Shown here in pieces: positions 11,102-22,233 of a DNA stretch of 64,000 nt. The position numbers and the translations under genes are program-made. Source of the DNA: Corynebacterium jeikeium (lineage in GTDB: Bacteria; Actinomycetota; Actinomycetes; Mycobacteriales; Mycobacteriaceae). A model generated the notes under the pieces. The model had not been told where the DNA came from. It saw only the letters and a list, made by a program, of their open reading frames with translations, and made no database searches. Location of the stretch: the NCBI GenBank assembly GCA_003955985.1, contig CP033784.1:1364001-1428000 (forward strand). The letters run 5' to 3'. Within the stretch, counting starts at the first letter, position 1, and every line of letters begins with the position of its first letter.

Positions 11102-12733
11102 GTGATTGTGACCCATGACCTTGAAGTCCGAGTCGGCGCCCGTACCCTGCTCACTGCGCCGGGTGAGCAGCTGCGCGTCCAGCCGGGAGACCGGATTGGA
11201 CTCGTCGGGCGAAATGGTGCTGGCAAAACGACGACTATGCGTATTCTCTCCGGTGAAACTGAACCCTATGGCGGTTCAGTAGTGCGCTCTGGCTCGATTG
11301 GTTACCTGCCACAGGACTCGCGCGAGGGCAACATCGACATCTCCGCCCGCGACCGTGTGCTGTCGGCGCGAGGTCTTGACCAAATCCGCCGCAGCATGGA
11401 TCGCCAACAGGAGATCATGGAGACCGCGACCACTGACACGAAACGCGATGCGGCGATTCGGAAGTTTTCGCGTCTCGAGGAGCGCTACCACGACCTCGGC
11501 GGCTACGAGGCGAACGCCGAGGCAGCCCGCATTTGCGACGCGCTGGGGTTGCCGGAGCGCGTACTCGACCAGCCGCTGAAGACGCTTTCGGGTGGTCAGC
11601 GCCGCCGCGTCGAGCTTGCTCAGATTCTCTTCGCCGCTACCGAAGGCTCGGGCAAGTCCGCCACGACGCTGCTTCTCGACGAGCCGACGAACCACCTCGA
11701 TGCGGATTCGATTACCTGGCTGCGCGAATTCCTCAGTAAGCATGAGGGCGGCTTGATTATGATTTCGCACGATGTCGAGCTGCTCGAGGCCGTGTGTAAC
11801 AAAGTCTGGTTCCTCGATGCGGTGCGCGCCGAAGCTGATGTGTACAACATGGGCTGGAAGAACTACCTGTCGGCACGCGCGACCGATGAGGCTCGACGTC
11901 GCCGTGAGTTCGCTAACGCGGAGAAGAAAGCCAGCGCACTGCGCAAGCAGGCCGAGAAGCTAGGCGCGAAGGCGACGAAGGCCCGTGCGGCCAAGCAGAT
12001 GGTGGCTCGTGCTGAGCGCATGATGGACAGTCTCGACGAAGTCCGCGTCGAGGATAAGGTCGCCCACATTTCCTTCCCCGAGCCGGCGCCCTGTGGCAAG
12101 ACTCCGCTCAACGCCACGGGACTGACCAAGATGTATGGCTCGTTGGAGGTCTTCGCCGGTGTTGATCTTGCGATTGACAAGGGTTCCCGCGTGGTTGTCC
12201 TCGGCTTCAATGGTGCTGGTAAGACGACGCTGCTGAAGCTACTCGCCGGTGTGGAGCGCACCGATGGCGAAGGCGGCATTGTCTCCGGCCACGGCCTGCG
12301 CATCGGCTACTTCGCCCAGGAGCACGACACGATTGATCCGGACAAGACTGTCTGGGAAAACACCGTCTACGCCTGCCCTGACGTCAACGAGCCGGAGCTG
12401 CGGAGCCTGCTCGGTGCCTTTATGTTCTCCGGCGACAAGCTGCAGCAGCCAGCGGGAACCCTCTCCGGTGGTGAGAAGACGCGTCTGGCGCTGGCGACGC
12501 TGGTTAGCTCCCGCGCAAACGTCCTGCTTCTCGACGAGCCCACTAACAACCTCGACCCGCAGTCCCGCGAACAGGTTCTCGATGCACTTCGCACTTACAC
12601 CGGGGCCGTCGTTCTGGTTACCCACGATCCAGGTGCGGTCAAGGCGCTAGAGCCCGAGCGCGTCATCGTGCTTCCCGACGGCACCGAAGACCTCTGGAGC
12701 GACGACTACATGGAAATCGTCGAGCTGGCTTAA
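11102..12733 (+). CDS. ABC-F subfamily ATP-binding protein
   Basis: This soluble protein has two ABC ATPase domains and no membrane segments, as in ABC-F factors, which act on ribosomes (EttA, Uup or resistance types). The first domain has GRNGAGKTT, LSGGQRRRVELA and LLLDEPTNHLD (about residues 38-210). The second has GFNGAGKTT, LSGGEKTRLALA and LLLDEPTNNLD (about residues 360-510). Between them is a charged linker rich in Ala, Arg and Lys (about 255-310). The positional counterpart in M. tuberculosis is Rv1473. GTG 11102 is probably a leaderless start. No feature ties it to antibiotic resistance. Its TAA overlaps the stop of the converging regulator gene. Confidence 0.88.
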   Translation: MIVTHDLEVRVGARTLLTAPGEQLRVQPGDRIGLVGRNGAGKTTTMRILSGETEPYGGSVVRSGSIGYLPQDSREGNIDISARDRVLSARGLDQIRRSMDRQQEIMETATTDTKRDAAIRKFSRLEERYHDLGGYEANAEAARICDALGLPERVLDQPLKTLSGGQRRRVELAQILFAATEGSGKSATTLLLDEPTNHLDADSITWLREFLSKHEGGLIMISHDVELLEAVCNKVWFLDAVRAEADVYNMGWKNYLSARATDEARRRREFANAEKKASALRKQAEKLGAKATKARAAKQMVARAERMMDSLDEVRVEDKVAHISFPEPAPCGKTPLNATGLTKMYGSLEVFAGVDLAIDKGSRVVVLGFNGAGKTTLLKLLAGVERTDGEGGIVSGHGLRIGYFAQEHDTIDPDKTVWENTVYACPDVNEPELRSLLGAFMFSGDKLQQPAGTLSGGEKTRLALATLVSSRANVLLLDEPTNNLDPQSREQVLDALRTYTGAVVLVTHDPGAVKALEPERVIVLPDGTEDLWSDDYMEIVELA

Positions 12734-13464
12734 GACGGATCCATTGGCCCTGGCAGGTAACCGTCCTGCTGAGCGAGCCTATACATCTCCGACTTGTTAA
12801 GGCTGTTCTCGGCCCGGCCAGCTGCCGCATACTTGGCTCGAATACGACCCAAGTAGTCCAACACGGTGTTCGGTGTCAGCCCTGTCATCGACGCGACTCG
12901 CTTCGTCGACTCACCGGAGGCGTAAAGCTCCAGTACCTCACGCTGGCGTTCTGACAAATCGACAGAGTCGAGCAGGGGATCAGAGTCAACTACCGATGCC
13001 CATTCTGTAGTCAGCGCGCCCTTGCCAAGTGCCGCCAGCCGTACTGCAGACACGATTGTCTCCGGGGTTTCCGATTTTTGCACAACCCCCATCACTCCGG
13101 TACGCACTGCCTTTCGGACAAGGTATGGGCTTTCAGCTGACGAAAGGATGAGCACGTGATCGGTAACCAATTCCAGCGACAGAACGTTCTGCGCTGGATC
13201 TGAATTATCCGCCAGCCGTAGATCCAGCACGACCACATCCAGGCGGTCATCGGTGCCCACATCGGCCAGTAGCTCCGGCACAGTTTGATAACAGCCGACG
13301 AGCTCAAAGTCTGGCTCTGCAGAAAGCAGGGTTTCGAGCCCCTGCAGAGTCAAGGCATGATCATCAATCGCAGCAACGCGAAGCAAACGATCCGACTGCA
13401 CGCTGTAATCTCCGATGTTGTCGGAGTCAATTGCAGCCGAGACGTCGATGGAAGCATTGCTCAT
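12730..13464 (-). CDS. NarL/LuxR-family two-component response regulator
   Basis: This is the partner regulator of the adjacent histidine kinase. Counting from ATG 13464 (244 residues), the receiver domain has the acidic pair D34/D35 (AAIDDH), phospho-acceptor D81 (VVVLDLRLAD) and K130 (VVQKSETP). A C-terminal LuxR-type helix-turn-helix (LSERQREVLELYASGESTKRVA) follows at about 175-225. A GTG at 13488, overlapping the kinase stop, is an alternative start that adds eight residues. I preferred the ATG with AGGGAG upstream. The DNA target is not evident. Its TAA stop shares bases with the stop of the converging ABC-F gene. Confidence 0.88.
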   Translation of the reverse strand: MSNASIDVSAAIDSDNIGDYSVQSDRLLRVAAIDDHALTLQGLETLLSAEPDFELVGCYQTVPELLADVGTDDRLDVVVLDLRLADNSDPAQNVLSLELVTDHVLILSSAESPYLVRKAVRTGVMGVVQKSETPETIVSAVRLAALGKGALTTEWASVVDSDPLLDSVDLSERQREVLELYASGESTKRVASMTGLTPNTVLDYLGRIRAKYAAAGRAENSLNKSEMYRLAQQDGYLPGPMDPS

Positions 13465-13480
13465 TCCCGCAATATTCTCC

Positions 13481-15757
13481 CTAGTCACGTGACATCACTA
13501 TCCTCTCACCGGCTTCATCAAACCTTTGCACTCCATTGTCATCAGAAATAGATGCAAATGCACGTCTGCCCGGGGGCAATAGGCGAATTGTTACCGATCC
13601 TTCTTCGGCGTTATCGATTGCTTCGAGGAAGTTCGGCATCAACTTGGCCACCGCGGAATCGTCGTCGACAAGCGGAATACGGCGCACATCGGTGCTATCG
13701 GAAACGGCCTGCGTGTGATTGCGGTCATCGAGGAGCCGGACATGAACACCTCTTGCGCGGGCATCCCAAACAGCTTGGTGAAGGGACCCAACATTTAGAT
13801 GCGGCGAACGTAGGACGTCTCGGAGAAGCTGCTCTGTAAGCCGCGCACGCAACTGCAGTCGCGGGGTCGGTTCTTCCAAAACTGCAGCGGCGCTAAAAAT
13901 GGGGCCGACCCGGCGCTGCAGCCATTCGTAGTTACTCTGGCTGCTAATTTCGTACTCTTTTGCGGCCCCGGCAGCGTACAGCGCACGATTATAATCCTGA
14001 ATAGACTGCGGAACGGTGCGCATAAAAAAGCGGACCATGATGGACGTCAAAATTCCCGCGACCAACATCACGGAGCGAACTAACAGGTCAACTCCAGAGA
14101 TACTGATGTGGGTCGTATCCGAGGGGGCAAAGGGGAAGAACTTGAGAAGTTCCACCATGATCGCGCCACCGAGCACTGAATTCAGCGCAACCCAGGGGCG
14201 GCCGCGGATGGCGAGCAATGCAGATGCAAAAGAAATTAAGCTAAAGTGCCAGAAATACGACCATTCCAAATTATTTGGAATGGGCTGGTAGAGCCCCACG
14301 ACAGCTAATACAACGATCGCGACACCAGTTACAATTGCACGGGCTAACGGCAATTGTGAATGGCGGCCATACATAATCAGCCCGAGAAGGCCGATCGCTA
14401 ATGCCAGACTGATTTGCCCGGCCGCGGTAAATAATTGTCCATTACTGACTAGAACCATGAACAACACGCCGACGATCGCGCCGTAGAACTGCCAGGAAAA
14501 AACAATTGACATTCCCATGAGGTCATACAGCGATGTCGTGTGAGCGGAGGAATCGACTACATCTTCCTCTTCCACAGGAGAGGTATTACCGTGCCATTTG
14601 AGAATAACCTGAGTACCTTTCCCAGGCTTTGAATTAACGAGAGCATCTCCACCGCGAAGGGCCTCCATTCGCCCTTTAACGCTCAACCGGATACCTGCAC
14701 GATGCGGGTCAATTCCCTCGGGGTCGAACCCGGTGCCATCGTCACGAAAATCAATAGACACCTCTCCCGAGGCAACACGAATGTGGCATTTCTTTTCCGC
14801 TGCGGCACCTGCGTGACGCTTGGCATTATTTGCCACCTCGGTTGCGGCTAATAGGAACGTGTTAGCAACTTCTCCTGGCAGCCGAACTGGACCGCCTTCT
14901 TCGCTGGTATCTAGCGTTACCCCAATGTCGGGGCTCACCGACATCAATTGCGCTCGTACGGACTCCGCAAAAGTTCTACCGCTTACTGTTTGCCGAGGCG
15001 AGAAAAACAGCCCGGTCTGCTCGTCTAGCGAGAAGTCAATCTTAGAGCCCTTACCAATTGCAGACAATGCGGCCAATACATAGTCATGGACATAGGCGTT
15101 GAAGCTGCTCATCGCCTCGCCGCGGACACGCATGCGCTCCGCTCTCTCATTCACCTTTCGAGAGTTCTCGTAGGTGAAGTCAATAAGTCTTGCGACGGGT
15201 TGTGCAGAGCCCGCAATAATCACAAATGGAAAAGTGTTGATGAGATTGAATCCGACATCCGACAACATGTCGAGCCAAAAAGTGTGTCCCAGCAACCACG
15301 AATTAATGACCGCAATAAGTCCGGGAACAAATACCATCACGGACAAACTGATGTGGAGTGGCACTGTCAGAGCAAATGCAGCGAGGGCTAAACCTGAAAA
15401 TGGGCTATACCAGAGCGCATTTCCAACGACGTTATGAGGGAGATCCCAATAGGTTGAAACCAACATCAGGAAAACCAACATGATGTACATCGGCACACGC
15501 AGTGCGGTAATAAGGCCTCGCCGCGTATTATTAATCACAGCCCAAATCAGCAACATATCGCTGAGAATGAATATGAGCAGTGATGCAAAAGGGAACCAGT
15601 GGCTCAGAAAGTTTTCAAAGGGGACAGAACGAACAGCCGATTCAACCTGCCACAAAAAGCCGGTGACGGCAATAATAATCGCGCCGGATCGCAGCACAGA
15701 CATTTCAATTGATGGTGACTGTCCGGCAAGTGCCGAATCGGGATTCCACCTCTCCAT
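13481..15757 (-). CDS. Membrane sensor histidine kinase with a second, degenerate kinase half
   Basis: The 758-residue protein has an unusual layout. Residues 20-195 hold about six membrane segments. Then comes a dimerisation/phosphotransfer part with NAYVHDYVLAALSAI (H224 as likely phosphorylated His) and an HATPase domain with N-box TEVANNAKRH and G-box DDGTGF (about 300-390). A second block of about six membrane segments (415-585) follows. A second cytoplasmic part has YEWLQRRVGPIFSAAA where the His-box would be, and later FLEAIDNAEEG and SISDDNG, which resemble N- and G-boxes. The second half lacks the phospho-acceptor His and the G2 region. This suggests internal duplication with one active and one pseudo-kinase half. 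ATG 15757 follows AAAGGAA. It is coupled to the response regulator. Confidence 0.82.
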   Translation of the reverse strand: MERWNPDSALAGQSPSIEMSVLRSGAIIIAVTGFLWQVESAVRSVPFENFLSHWFPFASLLIFILSDMLLIWAVINNTRRGLITALRVPMYIMLVFLMLVSTYWDLPHNVVGNALWYSPFSGLALAAFALTVPLHISLSVMVFVPGLIAVINSWLLGHTFWLDMLSDVGFNLINTFPFVIIAGSAQPVARLIDFTYENSRKVNERAERMRVRGEAMSSFNAYVHDYVLAALSAIGKGSKIDFSLDEQTGLFFSPRQTVSGRTFAESVRAQLMSVSPDIGVTLDTSEEGGPVRLPGEVANTFLLAATEVANNAKRHAGAAAEKKCHIRVASGEVSIDFRDDGTGFDPEGIDPHRAGIRLSVKGRMEALRGGDALVNSKPGKGTQVILKWHGNTSPVEEEDVVDSSAHTTSLYDLMGMSIVFSWQFYGAIVGVLFMVLVSNGQLFTAAGQISLALAIGLLGLIMYGRHSQLPLARAIVTGVAIVVLAVVGLYQPIPNNLEWSYFWHFSLISFASALLAIRGRPWVALNSVLGGAIMVELLKFFPFAPSDTTHISISGVDLLVRSVMLVAGILTSIMVRFFMRTVPQSIQDYNRALYAAGAAKEYEISSQSNYEWLQRRVGPIFSAAAVLEEPTPRLQLRARLTEQLLRDVLRSPHLNVGSLHQAVWDARARGVHVRLLDDRNHTQAVSDSTDVRRIPLVDDDSAVAKLMPNFLEAIDNAEEGSVTIRLLPPGRRAFASISDDNGVQRFDEAGERIVMSRD

Positions 15758-15802
15758 GCGACAATCACATTCCTTTTGCTTATTGCCACTAGATAAAACT
15801 AA

Positions 15803-16549
15803 TTAGTCTCTACATGCGGTATGAAGCCGAGCGAAATTCTGAAGAATACGCCCACTTCGAGCAACATCCAACTGTCGCGCGGCCGACACCGCTTCAAGAT
15901 CTGTTCCTGGTAAATAGTAGCCCTCATTTGCGTAAATCTGGAGACGCTGGGCAAACGTGTTGGCATCTAATTCCGGGTGAAACTGCGTCGCATATGCATT
16001 GCGGCCCAACCGAAACATCTGTACGGGGCAGTCCTTTCCAGTTGCCAACAACGTAGCGTCGCCAGGCAGTTCTTCGATGGCCTCCTTGTGGCCGACGATG
16101 GCGTGAAAGTGGGCCGGTAAACCATCAAGAATTGGATCTGATTCGCCATCTGGAGTTGCAGCTACTTCGATTACAGCTGCCTGCTCCCCGTGCTTGCGGG
16201 AGACACGGCCATGGCCAGCAGTACCGAGCAGGCCGACGCCATAACAAGCTCCGAAGAAGGGGAAGTCTCGTTCGAGCACTTCTGCCAACAAATCCTCGAA
16301 CCAGGTTTCGACTTCCTTCTGTAGATAGCTCTTATCGTCATCAGAGGCGTTAAAGGGACCTCCGCCAACGATTACGCCCGAGTAGTTATCTAGATTCAGA
16401 TTCCCCGGACGAGACTGTTCCAGGCGAATTTGATGCAACTTTGCCGGCGCCAATGCACACCTCCTGGCAAATGAGAGATGTTCAGCGTGAGCTGCGGCAT
16501 CTTCGCCGCGTGTGGAAAGCAAGAGGAAGGGCTTGGCGGAGGTAGACAT
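15803..16549 (-). CDS. Class-I glutamine amidotransferase-like protein (first of a tandem pair)
   Basis: This is a stand-alone GATase1 domain related to GMP-synthase-type amidotransferases, which hydrolyse glutamine or gamma-glutamyl compounds. The catalytic triad looks complete: C102 in FFGACYGVG, and H191 and E193 in TQFHPEL. At 248 residues it is one domain only, with no synthetase partner in the window. ATG 16549 was chosen over an upstream TTG at 16561, and neither has a clear ribosome-binding site. It follows a close relative with a 47-bp gap from that gene's stop to this ATG, and precedes the histidine kinase gene. The true substrate is unknown. Confidence 0.8.
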   Translation of the reverse strand: MSTSAKPFLLLSTRGEDAAAHAEHLSFARRCALAPAKLHQIRLEQSRPGNLNLDNYSGVIVGGGPFNASDDDKSYLQKEVETWFEDLLAEVLERDFPFFGACYGVGLLGTAGHGRVSRKHGEQAAVIEVAATPDGESDPILDGLPAHFHAIVGHKEAIEELPGDATLLATGKDCPVQMFRLGRNAYATQFHPELDANTFAQRLQIYANEGYYLPGTDLEAVSAARQLDVARSGRILQNFARLHTACRD

Positions 16550-16596
16550 TTGCGGGAACAAATTTCGTGAAAAAGGGAGCTAGAGGGGGACGGAGA

Positions 16597-17346
16597 CTAC
16601 TGCACCACTAGCAGGCTCGGATTGGCTGCATGCGTACATACGTGCATAAATCGGGGGATGATTGACGAGACGGCCTGGAGGTCCACATCAGATACCTTTA
16701 GTCGAATCGCATCGACTTCCTCCGGGTCAAAGTAACCGACGTCGGTGTAGAAAGACATTCTGCGGAGCAGTCCGTTGGCATTCATCTCCGGATGAAATTG
16801 GGTAACCCAGTTATTCGATCCGATCGAGTACATCTGCACCGGACAGGTTGGGCCTGTGGCAAGCAAAGTCGCGTGATTTGGAAGTTCCGCAACGGATTCC
16901 TTGTGGCCAGTCAACGCATAAAAAACCGGAGGCAACACCGAAGCTATTGGATCCTGAGTGGCGGCTTCGGTGAGCTCTACCCGGGTAGAACCCGCTACTT
17001 CGCCGTGACGCAGGTTAACCAAACCGCCCGAAGTAAAGGCCGTGTAGCTAGCGCCGTAGCAGATAAGCAGTGCGGGGACAGGACTCCTAAGTACGTCGTA
17101 AAGCACATCGTGCGAATACTTCTGCAGCCCCGAATGCTCAAGGTCGGTGATGTTAAATGGGCTGCCTCCGACGAATACGCCGTCATAGGAGGTCAGGTCG
17201 GGCAACTTAGCGCCGACAGCGTCGATGGTAAACAGATCCAACTGGCTGGGCTCAAGCCCGGTGGAATCCAGAAAGTCCTGGTACTCGGCTTGCCCCGCAC
17301 AATCTGCGGGGCGGAGCGCCACCAACAAAAACTTACCCACACTCAT
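16597..17346 (-). CDS. Class-I glutamine amidotransferase-like protein (second of a tandem pair)
   Basis: This is a paralogue of the adjacent amidotransferase, with the same length (249 residues) and the same order of blocks: FVGGSPFN, the nucleophile loop LICYGASY (C96), LTGHKESVAELPNHATLLATGPTCPVQMY split by a short turn, and TQFHPEM (H185, E187). The pair most likely arose by tandem duplication and then diverged. ATG 17346 lies 8 nt after a TAAGCT box, so it may be the leaderless first gene of a unit running into the second amidotransferase. No function beyond glutaminase-type chemistry can be inferred. Confidence 0.8.
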   Translation of the reverse strand: MSVGKFLLVALRPADCAGQAEYQDFLDSTGLEPSQLDLFTIDAVGAKLPDLTSYDGVFVGGSPFNITDLEHSGLQKYSHDVLYDVLRSPVPALLICYGASYTAFTSGGLVNLRHGEVAGSTRVELTEAATQDPIASVLPPVFYALTGHKESVAELPNHATLLATGPTCPVQMYSIGSNNWVTQFHPEMNANGLLRRMSFYTDVGYFDPEEVDAIRLKVSDVDLQAVSSIIPRFMHVCTHAANPSLLVVQ

Positions 17347-17427
17347 AAATAGACAGCTTAGTCCATATTGAGTGAAATCTATGCATCTTCACCGGTCAAA
17401 CGGGGTAAATGCACGGCAGAAAGCCGA

Positions 17428-17456
17428 AACCCGCTCCCGTATTAGGGGAGCGGGTG
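17428..17456 (-). terminator. Terminator downstream of acnR
   Basis: The inverted repeat CCCGCTCCC (17430-17438) / GGGAGCGGG (17446-17454) lies just past the acnR stop. On the minus strand it continues as GGGTTTCGGCTTTC, a weak T-tract. Confidence 0.7.
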
Positions 17457-17488
17457 GTACGTAACGCTATCAGGCCTAGCCTGAGTGG

Positions 17489-18055
17489 CTAGTCCTTGCG
17501 CCGTAAGCTGTCTTCAACTAAATCAAGCACGGAATCCAATTCGTCGACAGTGCGACCAGATGCCAGACGAACGATGATGCCATCGAGCATCAGCTCGAGA
17601 AAAAGCTGCATCGTGCGAACCGAATAATCCGACCGTAGGGAGCCGGATGAGGATGTCTGGGTCAATCGGTGGGCAACAGCGTCATCCAATTGATCCTGAT
17701 GGCCCAACCATTGGCCCTTAAACTCCGGATCGCTGCGAAGGCGACGGGCAATCTCAAGGCGAGTTCCCAGCCAGCCATGCTTGTCTGGGTTCGCCACGAT
17801 GTCACGCATTACTTCCACTAAGCCGGAAGCCTCCGCGACTTCCGCCATATTTGCGGCATCTTCTTCGGCCAATGCTAAGAACAGACCTTCTTTGGATCCG
17901 AAGTGATGGAAAATAGCACCGCGAGACTTACCGGTAGCGGACTCCAGACGAGAGACCGTTGCGCCGTCGTAGCCGAATTCTGCAAAGCACTGCCGAGCGC
18001 CGTCGAGAATTTCGTGCCGCCGTTGAGCTAAATCCTGGTTACTCACTTTTGGCAT
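17489..18055 (-). CDS. acnR: AcnR, TetR-family repressor of aconitase
   Basis: AcnR represses acn in Corynebacterium glutamicum. This 188-residue protein has the TetR helix-turn-helix at its N-terminus (EILDGARQCFAEFGYDGATV, then KSRGAIFHHFGSKEGLFLAL), closely resembling known AcnR, and a helical effector domain behind it. ATG 18055 was chosen because the product then begins like AcnR (MPKVSNQDLAQRRHEIL) and AAAAGAG precedes it. The open frame reaches 18136, but that part has no family support. The gene lies downstream of acn on the same strand, and a matching operator is present upstream of acn. Confidence 0.93.
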   Translation of the reverse strand: MPKVSNQDLAQRRHEILDGARQCFAEFGYDGATVSRLESATGKSRGAIFHHFGSKEGLFLALAEEDAANMAEVAEASGLVEVMRDIVANPDKHGWLGTRLEIARRLRSDPEFKGQWLGHQDQLDDAVAHRLTQTSSSGSLRSDYSVRTMQLFLELMLDGIIVRLASGRTVDELDSVLDLVEDSLRRKD

Positions 18056-18165
18056 AAGGAAACTCTTTTCTTGCCGGCGACGCCCAGGGACATGTTTCAC
18101 TGCATGACGTGGCAGCGCCATTCCTATACTTCCCAAGCCTCATTTTGGTTGGGGTAGAGAAACCC

Positions 18166-18228
18166 GAGGCCGGCAGGGCGCTAGCCCGTGGGGTATGAAT
18201 CCGCGGGCTAGCGCTACCTACCGGCCTC
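18166..18228 (-). terminator. Nested hairpin between acn and acnR
   Basis: The outer stem GAGGCCGG (18166-18173) pairs with CCGGCCTC (18221-18228). The inner stem GCGCTAGCCCG (18178-18188) pairs with CGGGCTAGCGC (18204-18214). No T-tract follows, so it may act as a partial terminator or RNA-stability element that lowers acnR relative to acn. Confidence 0.65.
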
Positions 18229-18277
18229 TAGAAGCGCTGCTTGTAACAAGCCCTAGCGCGCACGAGTCAAAGGGAAA

Positions 18278-21076
<2,799 letters not shown>

Positions 21077-21431
21077 TTCTATTCGGGTGAATTGTCGCCT
21101 TAACTGAAGAGTCCGGCACTCGAATTTCGGCTCTCCACAAGGCATAGGTGCGATCACGCCGCCCCTTATCAACCAATTAAAGCAATAATCACGACGCGGG
21201 GCACACGAGCCCACACACACGTTTTTAAGGAAGCGTTACCGTCCTTGCATCAACAATAACAGTACGAACGTTCTGTATGTAGATTGCTCGCGGCGCGCCG
21301 AGTCACGCTACCCCCGTTCACATCCAGAGCAGGCCATTATAGATAGGACAAACGAAGCAGCATCTCCGCCAAATTGGGGCGCGTGGAAACCATTCTCACG
21401 CAAAACAGGAGCACGATACGGAAGGCAATTA
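21077..21431. other. Divergent control region between acn and the Rv1476-like gene
   Basis: These 355 bases hold no gene. They contain the long acn leader, a TGGGC-N6-GCCC dyad on the minus strand (21198-21213), the AcnR operator at 21260-21275 and the promoter of the plus-strand membrane protein gene. Confidence 0.65.
21260..21275 (-). promoter_or_regulatory. AcnR operator
   Basis: Read on the minus strand the site is CAGAACGTTCGTACTG. It fits the C. glutamicum AcnR consensus as I remember it, CAGNACNNNCGTACTG, at every fixed position. The flanking bases extend the dyad to ACAG...CTGT. It lies upstream of acn. Confidence 0.75.
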
Positions 21432-21941
21432 ATGCATACGCCAGCAGATTCACAGGCAGCGAAAGAAACCGTCGAGAAGGTGGTCGCTCAGCTACGCACC
21501 GACAACATCGTGACAAATAACCCACAGCTCCGAGAAGCGGTCCAGCCAATTGTCGACGATGCAGCAAATCGGGGGGTACCCAATTTCAATATCATCTACC
21601 TAGATAGCGAGAAGATTTACCCCGTCGCCGAACAAAAGAACACCGACATCTTTTCCTTTGCCCGCCAAGTAGCGAACCAAGTCGGCGGCACCACTGTCGT
21701 GCGCACACCGGGCAATGTGGCCACCGCATCTGCCGATTTCCCCCGCGCAGCCATTGAACGCGCCGACCACGCAATGATGGAGACTCCACGAGACTATCCG
21801 GCGGGCCTCGATGCCTATTTGCACGAGCTCACTAACTACGTCGTTCCGTGGACTCTTTACAGCCTCATCGCAGGCGTCGTTATCGTCGCACTCTTCGTCG
21901 GACTGACGTTCTACTGGCTACGCACACGCCCAACCGCTTAA
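21432..21941 (+). CDS. Small membrane protein of the Rv1476 type
   Basis: This 169-residue protein has an N-terminal alpha/beta region that looks like a degenerate TPM-like fold (NNPQLREAVQPIVDDAANRG, FNIIYLDSEKIYPVAEQKNTD split over two strands). One C-terminal membrane helix (about residues 137-162, VVPWTLYSLIAGVVIVALF) is followed by a short basic tail. In M. tuberculosis the same position between acn and ripA is held by Rv1476. Function is unknown, and the context suggests a cell-wall role with the NlpC/P60 hydrolase downstream. ATG 21432 follows GGAAGG at 6 nt. A strong terminator follows 190 bp later, so it is transcribed separately from the hydrolase gene. Confidence 0.75.
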   Translation: MHTPADSQAAKETVEKVVAQLRTDNIVTNNPQLREAVQPIVDDAANRGVPNFNIIYLDSEKIYPVAEQKNTDIFSFARQVANQVGGTTVVRTPGNVATASADFPRAAIERADHAMMETPRDYPAGLDAYLHELTNYVVPWTLYSLIAGVVIVALFVGLTFYWLRTRPTA

Positions 21942-22127
21942 GAGTTCACTTTACGACGGACGCTGAAGCTAACGGTCTCACTGAATACATTCACCGTCCC
22001 CGGTTTTCCACCCCCAGGCGAAAGACAGGGCAAATGCCCCAAAAACTGGTAGCAGTGGAGAAATCAGCCACTATCTGAATTGGATAACACTGTTGCAGCC
22101 ACCGTAACCGTGTCAACGATTTTCACA

Positions 22128-22158
22128 AAGGTCAAGCATTAAAGCTTGACCTTTTCTT
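22128..22158 (+). terminator. Rho-independent terminator
   Basis: A perfect 10-bp stem AAGGTCAAGC / GCTTGACCTT with loop ATTAAA is followed by TTTTCTT. It ends transcription of the Rv1476-like gene. Confidence 0.9.
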
Positions 22159-22217
22159 ATGTCCGGTACCCCAGGTAAAGGCCCACGACACTCCGGCACG
22201 CCGATAAGTCATCTAAT

Positions 22218-22233
22218 AGTGACATAATTCACA
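22218..22233 (+). promoter_or_regulatory. GlxR (CRP-family) binding site
   Basis: AGTGACATAATTCACA matches the GlxR consensus TGTGANNTANNTCACA at all fixed positions but the first, including the central TA. It lies about 340 bp upstream of the NlpC/P60 gene. GlxR is the global cAMP-responsive regulator of corynebacteria; binding here is inferred. Confidence 0.6.

Noticed and set aside
11102..12733. Antibiotic-resistance ABC-F protein
   Set aside because: The sequence and conserved position suggest a housekeeping ABC-F; there is no sign of transfer.
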